64,000 bases of DNA. It comes from Collinsella sp. (lineage in GTDB: Bacteria; Actinomycetota; Coriobacteriia; Coriobacteriales; Coriobacteriaceae). Shown here piece by piece: positions 26,594-34,873 of the stretch. The position numbers and the translations under genes were made by a program. Location: assembly GCA_019419545.1 (NCBI GenBank), contig DXZT01000062.1:50508-114507 (forward strand), read 5' to 3'. The first letter of the stretch is position 1, and each line of letters starts with the position of its first letter. The notes under the pieces were generated by a model. That model was not told the DNA's origin. It saw only the letters and a list, made by a program, of their open reading frames with translations, and ran no database searches.

Positions 26594-28012
26594 TTAATAT
26601 CTGTAGCAACTAACATCCTTTGCGGTAATCCTGAGCGAGTTTCCTGATACATTAGTACCGATTTCATGTATATAGTCAAGAAACTCTCGACTTTGCAAAA
26701 TGGTTTTAGCCCTAATTAACGTATCTCCAGTTTTACAGGTAATCACTATTCCGGCATAGACGACTGAATCTTGGTCCACCTCATACACATGAACACTATC
26801 TGTTACCACCGTTGACATTATCAGTTTATTTTTGGCAACCGTATTTAGCCCCTGTTTCCTCCCGTATTCGAACCATTTTGCCCCACCATCAGTGGCACGT
26901 TGATCAAGAAGTGTTTTATGCGCTTTTAGGTAGCGATAGCAAAGCGGATAATCATGACGGAGCTGGGTTTCATCATACGAATCTACAGTGTCTTCCGAGA
27001 TCCGATATGGAAATACGGCATACTGCGTCTTTCCAAGTCGCATCGACTTTGGGCTATACGCACTCCTAAGCATGGTGTTTTCAATTTGAGACCCATCATA
27101 TAAACGGATGGCTGAATCATTAAGATCTTCGACATTACTCGAATCGATGATAAATACCTTATTGGATAAGGTTGCAATTGAATTTGACACCTTGTAGTCG
27201 TCTCCAAAGAGACGGCTGCCTTCCTTATTGCCGTTATTATTGAATGTCCACTTTTCTTTCTCTAAAGTTTCGGTAGATAGAGTTTTTAGAGAAGAGTCTT
27301 CGGCTGAATTGTAACTATAGGTCCCGTTGTTGCCTTCTTTATTCAAAACAATAATTGCAGATGAGGTAAGCACATCAAATAGCTGTTGATTTCTGTAGTC
27401 AACAATCTTTACCAGCAGGGGTTTAATTAAATCTCGAAGGGAAGATGCGAAAACGTTTTTAAAACAGCTATTGGGAACAATATAAGCTAGACGCCCAGCG
27501 TCGGACAATTGGTCTATTGCTTTTTCAAAAAAAGCATAATAGTAATCGAATTTACCCTTCGAGCATGTCTTGAATTGCTTTTTTAGCGCGGACCGAGTTT
27601 CACTCTCAATATCCTTATAACTTATATAGGGGGGATTGCCGATAATATAGTCAAATTCGAGACAGACGTTAGTGTCAAACAGGGTATCGATATTTAAAAG
27701 ATTCCACCTTACATTTCGGATTCCATACTTTAAAGCAATCAGATTCAGTCTTTCACCGGCTTTACTACAACAGTCTGCATCAATATCCGCGGCATATATG
27801 TCGCTCTCTAGCCCTTCTTTTATTTGCTCAGTTGTTAGTCCGCTGTTAAGGCAATCCTCGATATACCTTTTTACAATTCCGATAAGAATGTTGCCGGTGC
27901 CACAGGAATTCTCATAAACTTTTTTCCCAAAAAGATCATTGCGGTAAGAAGCCTCATCAAGGAGTTTGTTCACAATGTTGTCAGGTGTAAAAACCTGGCA
28001 TTTATCTTGCAT
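26594..28012 (-). CDS. N6-adenine DNA methyltransferase (TaqI/Eco57I-like)
   Basis: A 472-residue class-gamma DNA methyltransferase. QVFTPDNIVNKLL precedes motif I ENSCGTGNIL (residues 34-43), which binds S-adenosylmethionine. AADIDADC is motif II, and IIGNPPYIS at 125-131 is the catalytic NPPY. KGKFDYYYAFFEKAI and LAYIVPNSCFKN complete the catalytic half. The C-terminal half should hold the target-recognition domain. There is no fused endonuclease domain. AAGGAGAAGG precedes the start. It is transcribed away from the DUF262 and HEPN genes, with 151 bases between them. That layout suggests one protective methylase with separate restriction or effector genes. Confidence 0.88.
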   Translation of the reverse strand: MQDKCQVFTPDNIVNKLLDEASYRNDLFGKKVYENSCGTGNILIGIVKRYIEDCLNSGLTTEQIKEGLESDIYAADIDADCCSKAGERLNLIALKYGIRNVRWNLLNIDTLFDTNVCLEFDYIIGNPPYISYKDIESETRSALKKQFKTCSKGKFDYYYAFFEKAIDQLSDAGRLAYIVPNSCFKNVFASSLRDLIKPLLVKIVDYRNQQLFDVLTSSAIIVLNKEGNNGTYSYNSAEDSSLKTLSTETLEKEKWTFNNNGNKEGSRLFGDDYKVSNSIATLSNKVFIIDSSNVEDLNDSAIRLYDGSQIENTMLRSAYSPKSMRLGKTQYAVFPYRISEDTVDSYDETQLRHDYPLCYRYLKAHKTLLDQRATDGGAKWFEYGRKQGLNTVAKNKLIMSTVVTDSVHVYEVDQDSVVYAGIVITCKTGDTLIRAKTILQSREFLDYIHEIGTNVSGNSLRITAKDVSCYRY

Positions 28013-28163
28013 GCCTTCTCCTTAATCTTCTATCCAAACGACCATTTTAGTAATTAACTTCTCAGTTCAAATAAAATGCGAAAGTAAATCAAAGTAAAAT
28101 GCAAATTATGACAATCGTTTTATACAGATACATTGAGCAGTCTATGGATTAATTGGAGCGATC

Positions 28164-29267
28164 ATGGGTCTAAGGGAAGAGATCGAGATACAGTCGAAAG
28201 CCATATCGACCGATTCATATCAAATGTCAATTGGCGAGCTGATTAATTTATATCATGATGGTGAAATTGATATTCATCCAGAGTTTCAGCGTATGTATCG
28301 TTGGAGCAAAACTCAACGTGTAAAGCTAATCGAGTCAATTTTACTGGGCATTCCTCTTCCCTCCATCTTTGTCGGAGCCCGCAAGGATGGTATTTGGGAT
28401 GTAATCGATGGAGTGCAACGCCTTTCGACAATTTACCAGTTTGTCGGAATACTAAAGGATGATAAAGGCAACCTTGACGAACCTCTTGTTCTGGAGTCTA
28501 CCAAGCATCTTCCATCTCTCAAAGATGTCCAATGGGACTCAGATGATGAGGCGACCGCTCTACCGACCGATCTTAAAATCAAGTTTAAACGTTCTCGTAT
28601 CGATGTGACGATTGTCCTTAATACTAGTGATGCCGACAGTAAATACGAATTATTTCAAAGATTGAATACTGGCGGAACTAATTTAAGTGAGCAAGAAGTT
28701 CGTAATTGTCTCATTATCATGAGTAACTCTAAGTTTTATGATTTGCTTTGCATCCTCGCAATCAATGTAGACTTTAACAACTGCGTCCCACTCTCGGAAA
28801 TGAAAGAAACTAATCAATATCGAATCGAGCTGATAATTCGTTTGCTCGCTGCTGTCTACTGCAACGAAATTGACCCTTCCGTTTCTGATATCGGCCCATA
28901 TCTAGATGAGGCTGCCATTGCTTTAAGTTCAATGGATTCCTGCTTTGACGAGATGAAGCTAACGTTTGAAGGTACCTTCTCGCTGCTCAACCATGCTTAT
29001 GGCGAGGATTCATTTAAAAAATATGATGCAGAAAAAGGGAAAAGGTGCGGCGCATTTCTTGTGGGCCTTTATCAATCAATTGCTACAGGCGTATTTGCAA
29101 ACTATGAAACCATCAGCACGAAGCATGATCCGAGTAATTTCATTAAGACCAAGACCGATGCGATTCTGAACTCAGAATCTTATTCCAGGGCTTCAGTTCA
29201 TGGCGTTAGAGCTTTAGATAAATTCCGGATCATGTCGGAATTTGGCATTCAAACCTTTATGAATTAA
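28164..29267 (+). CDS. DUF262 domain protein (GmrS/ParB-Srx-like NTPase fold)
   Basis: A 367-residue DUF262 protein. The N-terminal IHPEFQRMYRWSKTQRVKLIESILLGIPLPSIFV and the D82GVQR86 motif (family DGQQR) are diagnostic. This ParB-like fold hydrolyses nucleotides in GmrSD and is found in SspE and related restriction factors. It also shows FQRLNTGGTNLSEQEVRNC, a second conserved DUF262 block. No C-terminal DUF1524 HNH nuclease is visible, so cleavage activity, if any, would have to come from a partner. The HEPN gene starts 11 bases downstream. TTGGAGCG precedes the ATG. Confidence 0.85.
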   Translation: MGLREEIEIQSKAISTDSYQMSIGELINLYHDGEIDIHPEFQRMYRWSKTQRVKLIESILLGIPLPSIFVGARKDGIWDVIDGVQRLSTIYQFVGILKDDKGNLDEPLVLESTKHLPSLKDVQWDSDDEATALPTDLKIKFKRSRIDVTIVLNTSDADSKYELFQRLNTGGTNLSEQEVRNCLIIMSNSKFYDLLCILAINVDFNNCVPLSEMKETNQYRIELIIRLLAAVYCNEIDPSVSDIGPYLDEAAIALSSMDSCFDEMKLTFEGTFSLLNHAYGEDSFKKYDAEKGKRCGAFLVGLYQSIATGVFANYETISTKHDPSNFIKTKTDAILNSESYSRASVHGVRALDKFRIMSEFGIQTFMN

Positions 29268-29278
29268 GGTTTCTCAGA

Positions 29279-29953
29279 ATGAAGGTAACGAGCGAAGGTA
29301 ACTTAATCGATAAAATTGAAAAAGATTCAGCGAGCAGGAAGAAGGAGCTGACTTATGTGAAATTACGCGTAAGTCAGGCTGATGGCGAATCAGTTAAGTA
29401 TGAAATTCGTTCTGCCATCCTCCTTCTTTATGCTCATTGGGAAGGATCGATAAAGAATATTTCAGAGCGGTATCTTTGTTACATATCCTATCTTGGTAAG
29501 GATTTCGCAAGCCTAGCTCCTAACTTTTATGTTCTACAAGCCAAGCGCTGTATAAAGAAATTTCAAACAAATACTAATAAATATACCGCTTACGTTTGGC
29601 ATCTTTCAGAACTCGAAAACCTAAAAAATGAGATTATGGACCATCATTTTTATGAAGATATAATCAATACTCAGAGCAATCTGAATTATGATGTGCTAAT
29701 CGAAATACTTGATGACATTGGGTATACCGGTGATCGAAATCCATACTTACTGGATAAGGGTTTAATTGATGAGTCCCTGCTTGGCTCTAGAAATGAAATA
29801 GCACACGGTGGAATGTACTCTTCAGCTGATCTTAAAATGGATGCAAAAGAGTATTGTATTTTGCATGATAAGATTTGCCAGTTAATGGAGCTATTCAAAC
29901 TGGGTGTGCTGGATATGGTTGAAAGCAAATCCTACTTAGCATCTAAAGAATAG
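29279..29953 (+). CDS. HEPN-family RNase-like protein (MAE_28990/MAE_18760 type)
   Basis: A 224-residue all-helical protein. The early block LLLYAHWEGSIKNISERYL and the late R171NEIAHGG, fitting the HEPN catalytic motif R-x4-H, are characteristic of MAE_28990-type HEPN proteins. Such proteins are predicted metal-independent RNases and often neighbour DUF262 genes. The spacing of 11 bases from the DUF262 stop suggests co-translation. With the divergent methylase, this is a candidate three-gene defence set in which HEPN would be the toxic arm. That assembly is inference from gene order. Confidence 0.78.
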   Translation: MKVTSEGNLIDKIEKDSASRKKELTYVKLRVSQADGESVKYEIRSAILLLYAHWEGSIKNISERYLCYISYLGKDFASLAPNFYVLQAKRCIKKFQTNTNKYTAYVWHLSELENLKNEIMDHHFYEDIINTQSNLNYDVLIEILDDIGYTGDRNPYLLDKGLIDESLLGSRNEIAHGGMYSSADLKMDAKEYCILHDKICQLMELFKLGVLDMVESKSYLASKE

Positions 29954-30027
29954 TAACTTGAGTTTAAAATTGGAAATCCTTTCCAGCCCTGTTGGTTGAT
30001 TGCCTGTCCACATAACCATGCTTATGA

Positions 30028-30477
30028 TACGGCTGCTATTGCCTGCCCAAGGACGCCAAGCAGCTGCTGGCCAACTACAAGGACGTTCCGCAGAACCTGA
30101 TCGAGGCCATCGTCGAGGCCAACCGCACCCGCAAGGACTTCGTGGCCGACGAGGTGCTGCAGATGGCGTGGGACCGCGTGTACGTCGGCAAGGAGAGGCC
30201 GGTCGTGGGCGTCTACCGCCTGACGATGAAGTCCAACTCCGACAGCTTCCGCGCGAGCTCCATCCAGGGCGTCATGAAGCGCGTGAAGGCCAAGGGCGTG
30301 TCCGTGGTGGTCTACGAGCCCACGCTGGACGCTCCGGAGTTCTTCGGATCCGAGGTCACGCACGACCTGGAGGCCTTCCAGGCCGACTGCGACGTGATCG
30401 TCGCCAACCGCTGGAGCGACGAGCTCGCGGACGTGGCGGACAAGGTGTACACGAGGGATTTGTTTAAGCGGGACTAG
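30028..30477 (+). pseudogene. Truncated second copy of ugd (3' end)
   Basis: This stretch matches 21722-22171 base for base in register, with no gaps and scattered substitutions. It covers the last ~150 residues of UDP-glucose dehydrogenase from the active-site Cys region ([11 protein letters not shown]) to the identical terminus TRDLFKRD. It has no start or Rossmann domain. Most differences are silent or conservative, so the copy is fairly recent or was exchanged from a sister locus. The pair are ~450-bp direct repeats flanking the wecB-to-HEPN stretch. Confidence 0.88.
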
Positions 30478-30531
30478 GGGAGAGGGGCCTGCGCTGACGG
30501 ACTTAGCTACAGCAAGATCATCCTACCTGAG

Positions 30532-30575
30532 GACGGGGGTGTATCGGCGTTAGCCGATACACCCCCGTCTTTACC
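30532..30575 (+). terminator. Strong Rho-independent terminator after the ugd remnant
   Basis: Perfect 17-bp arms GACGGGGGTGTATCGGC (30532-30548) and its complement (30553-30569) with loop GTTA are followed by TTT. It probably marks the original end of the polysaccharide transcription unit. The next 180 bases up to the start at 30755 hold nothing further that I can name. Confidence 0.85.
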
Positions 30576-30754
30576 TAGTCGCAAAGTCCACGGCAACAGT
30601 CTCCACATGTGTGAACTCAACATTATCTCGTGAATTATTTTGGCGCTTGGATTAGTTTAGAGCTCGTAACTACAACCATTCGGTGACTATACAGGATGTA
30701 GAATCAACAAAATCGGAGTTAGTTGAAAACTATTGATTTGATAGGGAGCTGAAA

Positions 30755-31285
30755 TTGCTGGATGAATCTATTCTCGTTTCGACACTTTCTTCCCTTGTTG
30801 GCACCCTAATCGGCGGAGGCGTAACGCTGCTCGCTACACACATGACTATCAGGCATCAAAATGAGCTTGAAGACATGAAAAGAAAACTAACACTAGAGGA
30901 CGATTGGCGACGGTACGAAAGGGAAAACCTGACACGTCTTCAAGAGGCGATTCAACACAGTATGCGCGCCAACGCGAATTGCTATGCCCAAATGCTGAAA
31001 CATGCCGCTGCCGGAAGAAAAACTATTGAGCGGCTTATTGACGACAATGACTCTGAAGCTCAACGGCAGTATTTAGAGGATATCCTTTTGCTTAGCGCGC
31101 GTTTGCCCGGAAATGAGCTAAACGATGCGATGATAATGTACCGCGAGAAAACACGCCGTATGACGCTTGAATCGCAAAATGAGTCGCAGTTGAATGCCAC
31201 GATGAAAGAACTTATAAAGCAATACGACCTATGCATGGCTCTCGTGGGCGAAAAGCTTCGGCGATGCATAGGTAGCTATGAATAA
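30755..31285 (+). CDS. Small membrane-anchored coiled-coil protein upstream of Gabija
   Basis: A 176-residue protein of unknown function. One N-terminal hydrophobic helix (LVSTLSSLVGTLIGGGVTLLA) is followed by a long charged helical region (ELEDMKRKLTLEDDWRRYE) and further helices rich in Arg and Glu. TTG at 30755 is chosen because AGGGAG lies six bases upstream. It stands 45 bases before gajA. Similar phage-structural or defence-associated small proteins exist, but I do not recognise it. It may be an accessory part of the Gabija locus or an unrelated passenger. Confidence 0.55.
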   Translation: MLDESILVSTLSSLVGTLIGGGVTLLATHMTIRHQNELEDMKRKLTLEDDWRRYERENLTRLQEAIQHSMRANANCYAQMLKHAAAGRKTIERLIDDNDSEAQRQYLEDILLLSARLPGNELNDAMIMYREKTRRMTLESQNESQLNATMKELIKQYDLCMALVGEKLRRCIGSYE

Positions 31286-31330
31286 ATAATGTGTTGATAC
31301 CAAGTCTTTAAGAACGGCGGTGGTTCTACC

Positions 31331-33052
31331 ATGAGAATCGAGAAGGTCCATATCAAAGGCTTCCGTAACTTCGACGACGTTGTTGTCGAGCTTGGGGAAA
31401 AGACTCTTATTTTCGGGCCTAACGATTCGGGGAAGACAAACTTCTTGCATTCGTTGAGGATTCTTTTCGATCCCAGCCTCTCCGCCAGGGATTTCGAGCT
31501 TACTACGTCCGATTTCAACTGTAGAACCAATCCTGATCGAGTGGAGATAACTGCGACATTATGTGACGTCCACGAGGATTGCCTGATCAGCGCATTCGGC
31601 GGCAATTTAGCCGAAGGCAGAACTGTTATTGGTTATACCTGCAACCGAGAAGGAGACTACAAGTTTCTGGTCGGAAATGAAAAACTTGGCATCGAGCCCG
31701 TGCAGTCACGCTTTTATATCAAGCATCTGGTGCTCGAGTATGTTAACAGCACCCGCGACGCCGCCCGCTTCCTAAAGCGCAGCCAGACTGCCCTGCTCGA
31801 AGCCGCACGCAATTCACGAAACGACGACGATGCTCATGACGACGACGTTTCGATCAAAGAGATTCAAAGCAGCCTCGAATCGCTGAACGACGGAATTAGC
31901 GGGCTCCATTACATAACCAATGCTCTTAAAACTGTGAACGATGAGATGGCCAGTATGTCAGCCTTGAATGAGGGACGCGAGGCCCGTCTTGTGGCTGGAA
32001 ACACGGACGCGGGCAAGCTTCTTGACAACCTTCAGCTCGCCTATCTGTCCGATGATGTTCCCTTGACTTTTGGCGGCGAGGGTCGAAGCAACCAACTGTT
32101 CTTCTCCACTTGGCTTTCTCAGAGAAATATTAAAAAGCCTGTTGAGAAGGTAAGCATCGTCGCCATAGAAGAGCCTGAGGCGCACCTTCATCCCCAGCAG
32201 CAGCGGGCATTGGCTAAGTACCTTTCCGGCTGTATTGACGGACAGGTTCTTCTGACGACCCATTCGCCTCAGATTGTCGAGCGGTTTGCTTCCGACGCGC
32301 TCGTGAAGATGGGCAGCGAGGGCAAACCCACATGCTCCGGCATCGAGCTCAGAAGGAAAATCGATGCCTTGGGCTATCGTCTTAACCCTATTGTGGCGGA
32401 GGTGTTCTTCAGCCGCGGAGTGTTCTTGGTGGAGGGACCATCGGAAATCGTCTTCTTCCGGGCCCTTGCAGCAGCAATCGGCATAGACCTTGACCGAGAA
32501 AACCTGTCAATTCTTTCTGTGGATGGCATCGGTTTCAGCCCTTACGTGCTTTGCTGCGAGGCGCTTGGGATTCCCTGGGTATTACGCACCGATAACGACG
32601 TATTCAAGGTCCCGAAAAAGGAGAGATACAGGCTTGCCGGCGTTACTCGCGCATACGGCATCGTTGAATCGCTCGGGTCCTCGTACACTGAGCCGTTATG
32701 GCTGAAATTCAAGGATTCATTGACATGGGATGGCGGACCGGCAATCCCTATTGAAGCTGTAGCCACGACGAATAAGTTGCGCGGTGCCCTAGAGTTTAAG
32801 GGCATATATCTTTCAGATCGCGATCTTGAGTATGATCTGATCGCGAGCGATCTCCGCGAAGTACTGGAAGAGCATTATGGTACGGTTGGCCAGGAAGAGC
32901 TTTACGCCGCGATGACTGAGCGAAAGGCCGAGGGTATGCATGCGTTCATCGCCAAGCATTCAAGCGATCTGGGGTGTCTTGCGGAAAGCACCTTCTGCAA
33001 TCCGTTGAGGAGACTCCAACTACTGGTTTCTGTGGGCCACGCCGATGATTAA
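31331..33052 (+). CDS. gajA: Gabija nuclease GajA (OLD family: ABC ATPase + TOPRIM)
   Basis: A 573-residue OLD-family endonuclease, the length expected of GajA (about 578). The N-terminal ATPase has FRNFDDV and the Walker A-like FGPNDSGKT (28-36). VAIEEPEAHLHPQQQRAL holds the signature and Walker B glutamates, and LLTTHSPQIVE the switch His. The TOPRIM part begins GVFLVEGPSEIVFF with Glu ~368 and continues to LRTDNDVFKV (Asp421, Asp423). GajA nicks DNA when nucleotide pools fall during infection. The stop overlaps the gajB start by eight bases, the usual Gabija arrangement. Confidence 0.9.
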   Translation: MRIEKVHIKGFRNFDDVVVELGEKTLIFGPNDSGKTNFLHSLRILFDPSLSARDFELTTSDFNCRTNPDRVEITATLCDVHEDCLISAFGGNLAEGRTVIGYTCNREGDYKFLVGNEKLGIEPVQSRFYIKHLVLEYVNSTRDAARFLKRSQTALLEAARNSRNDDDAHDDDVSIKEIQSSLESLNDGISGLHYITNALKTVNDEMASMSALNEGREARLVAGNTDAGKLLDNLQLAYLSDDVPLTFGGEGRSNQLFFSTWLSQRNIKKPVEKVSIVAIEEPEAHLHPQQQRALAKYLSGCIDGQVLLTTHSPQIVERFASDALVKMGSEGKPTCSGIELRRKIDALGYRLNPIVAEVFFSRGVFLVEGPSEIVFFRALAAAIGIDLDRENLSILSVDGIGFSPYVLCCEALGIPWVLRTDNDVFKVPKKERYRLAGVTRAYGIVESLGSSYTEPLWLKFKDSLTWDGGPAIPIEAVATTNKLRGALEFKGIYLSDRDLEYDLIASDLREVLEEHYGTVGQEELYAAMTERKAEGMHAFIAKHSSDLGCLAESTFCNPLRRLQLLVSVGHADD

Positions 33053-34671
33053 GCCTAGTGAGGAGCAGGCCAAGGTTATCGCCTGTGATGAGTCTGCCGT
33101 CGTTTCGGCGCGACCGGGCAGCGGCAAGACGTTTACGATGGCGAGGATGATAGCCAAGGAATCTGAGCGCCTTTTGAGCTATCAGGGCGTTGTAGCCATT
33201 TCTTATACCAGAAAGGCGAGCGCTGAGCTTAGGACCAGATGCTCCGGTTTAGGGGTGCGTGTCGGAAATTCGTTTTTTTGGAACGATTGATTCATTCTGT
33301 CTGGCCATGATTATCCAGCAGTTCGCCTTCCATGTCGTGGGTCGAATAGTCAATATTGATATAGCCGATAATGATCGGCCGCTACCCGTTGCGAGGATCA
33401 AGGAACGTTGGACAAGCCCTAACGAGGACCGATGGGATCTTGTCCGCGAAGCACTCGCCTTGGGCGTGCTTCCAGTCTCGGCTTTGAGCGAGGTCGCTTA
33501 CTGCATGGTGAGGCATGTTCCCGCCGTGAGGAGCTTCTTGCACGCTCGATATAAAGCGGTGTTCATTGACGAGTACCAAGACTGCGGGCTTGCCCAGCAT
33601 ATGCTGTTCATGGAGCTTGTCAGTCTCGGGATTCGCGGCGTGGCTTTCGGGGATATCGACCAAGCCATCTTCGCATATGACGGTCGATCTTCCGCCTTTC
33701 TAAATGAGCTTATTGCTGATTCGCGCTTCAGGTCTTTCGAAATCACTGAAAACCACCGGTGTCATCGAAGCATCGTTGACTACTCGCTAAGGCTTCTGGG
33801 GGCGCAAACGCCTTCTCACATCCATCAAGACAAGAGGGTTGTACTAGCTAAGGTGTCGGGCGACGAAAGCAATATAGCCAATGCCATTCGTGAGCATCTA
33901 GATGAGATTGCCGAACGATACGGAGTTGACCACCGCAACGAGTTTGCCCTCTTGTCTACGTCAAACAAGATGCTCGAGCGGTACGCAGGACTTCTTCGCA
34001 TTCCTTCAAAGATCGTTGTTTCCACAAAGCTTGACGCCGGCTTCAGCCGTTCTCGCTTATTCTTCAGGGATCTACTGGTGTTTTTGTATTCAGATGGTTA
34101 TGTAGGTGAATTTCTCGATACGTATATCCCTGCGGAGCAGATGTCTCGCGCAAGGTTTACTGCTAACGATCTTCTGCAGGACATGAAGGATACTTCCGAT
34201 GATTCATGGAATGGTCTTTACGATTCCTTTTGCAAGTTGGAAGAGCTCTGTCTTGGAGATGCAGACGACCCGAAGGCGCATATCGATCTCGGTGAGCTTC
34301 TTTCCAATGTAGATGAGCTTAGGGGTGGTTTTCGGCCTGCCCGCGAAGATGAGGTGAACCTGCTTACATACCATAAGGCGAAGGGGCTTGAGTTCGACGT
34401 TGTGTTCTGTCTTGATTGCTATAAGTTCCTCATGCCTCCTTATAATTACGAGAATCAAGACTATGACGCATATCGACAATCTCTGAATATGCATTATGTC
34501 GGGCTTACGCGAGCACGAAAGGTTTGTTATATTCCGATTGCCGACTGGCGCCATAATGCGAAGGGGAAAACAATGGAGGCAATTCCTTCGGAGTTTTTGC
34601 AGAAGCCTGGGCTAATGAACCTTCGGCGTGAAGAGCACTGGGGCACCGAAAATGCAGAAGATGATGCCTAA
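33045..34671 (+). pseudogene. gajB: Gabija helicase GajB (UvrD-like), frameshifted at a T7 run
   Basis: A UvrD/PcrA-like superfamily-1 helicase partner of GajA. The first frame (33045-33290) gives ARPGSGKT (Walker A) and SYTRKASAELRTRC (motif Ia region). The second frame gives FFGTIDSFC, FIDEYQDCG (motif II), GDIDQAIFAYDG (motif III), TYHKAKGLEFDVVFC (motif V) and YVGLTRARK (motif VI). They join if the seven T at 33273-33279 are six, restoring SFFGTIDSF. Otherwise complete at ~541 residues. As written, translation stops at 33290. A T7 run is a classic slipped-strand site, so the system may switch on and off. Confidence 0.85.
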
Positions 34672-34873
34672 CGTCGAGTTTGCCATAAATGGGTTTGAAA
34701 TTGACCTGGCTGATTGGGCGGTCCACCTAAAGGGCTAATGCCGCATTCGTTCAAAATATTGGTTACCGCCCAATGTGCGGAAAGCCATTAAAAAGAACGG
34801 AATATAGTTCATTAAGCCCGAGAATTTATAATGAAAATCTGCGTAAATCATTAATTTCTGCTGAGGTGCAGCC

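Noticed and set aside
26594..28012. BREX PglX-type methylase
   Set aside because: Only 472 residues against more than 1000 for PglX, and no brx genes nearby.
28164..29267. Type IV GmrSD or SspE enzyme
   Set aside because: The DUF262 part is present but no DUF1524/HNH domain is visible in the 367 residues.
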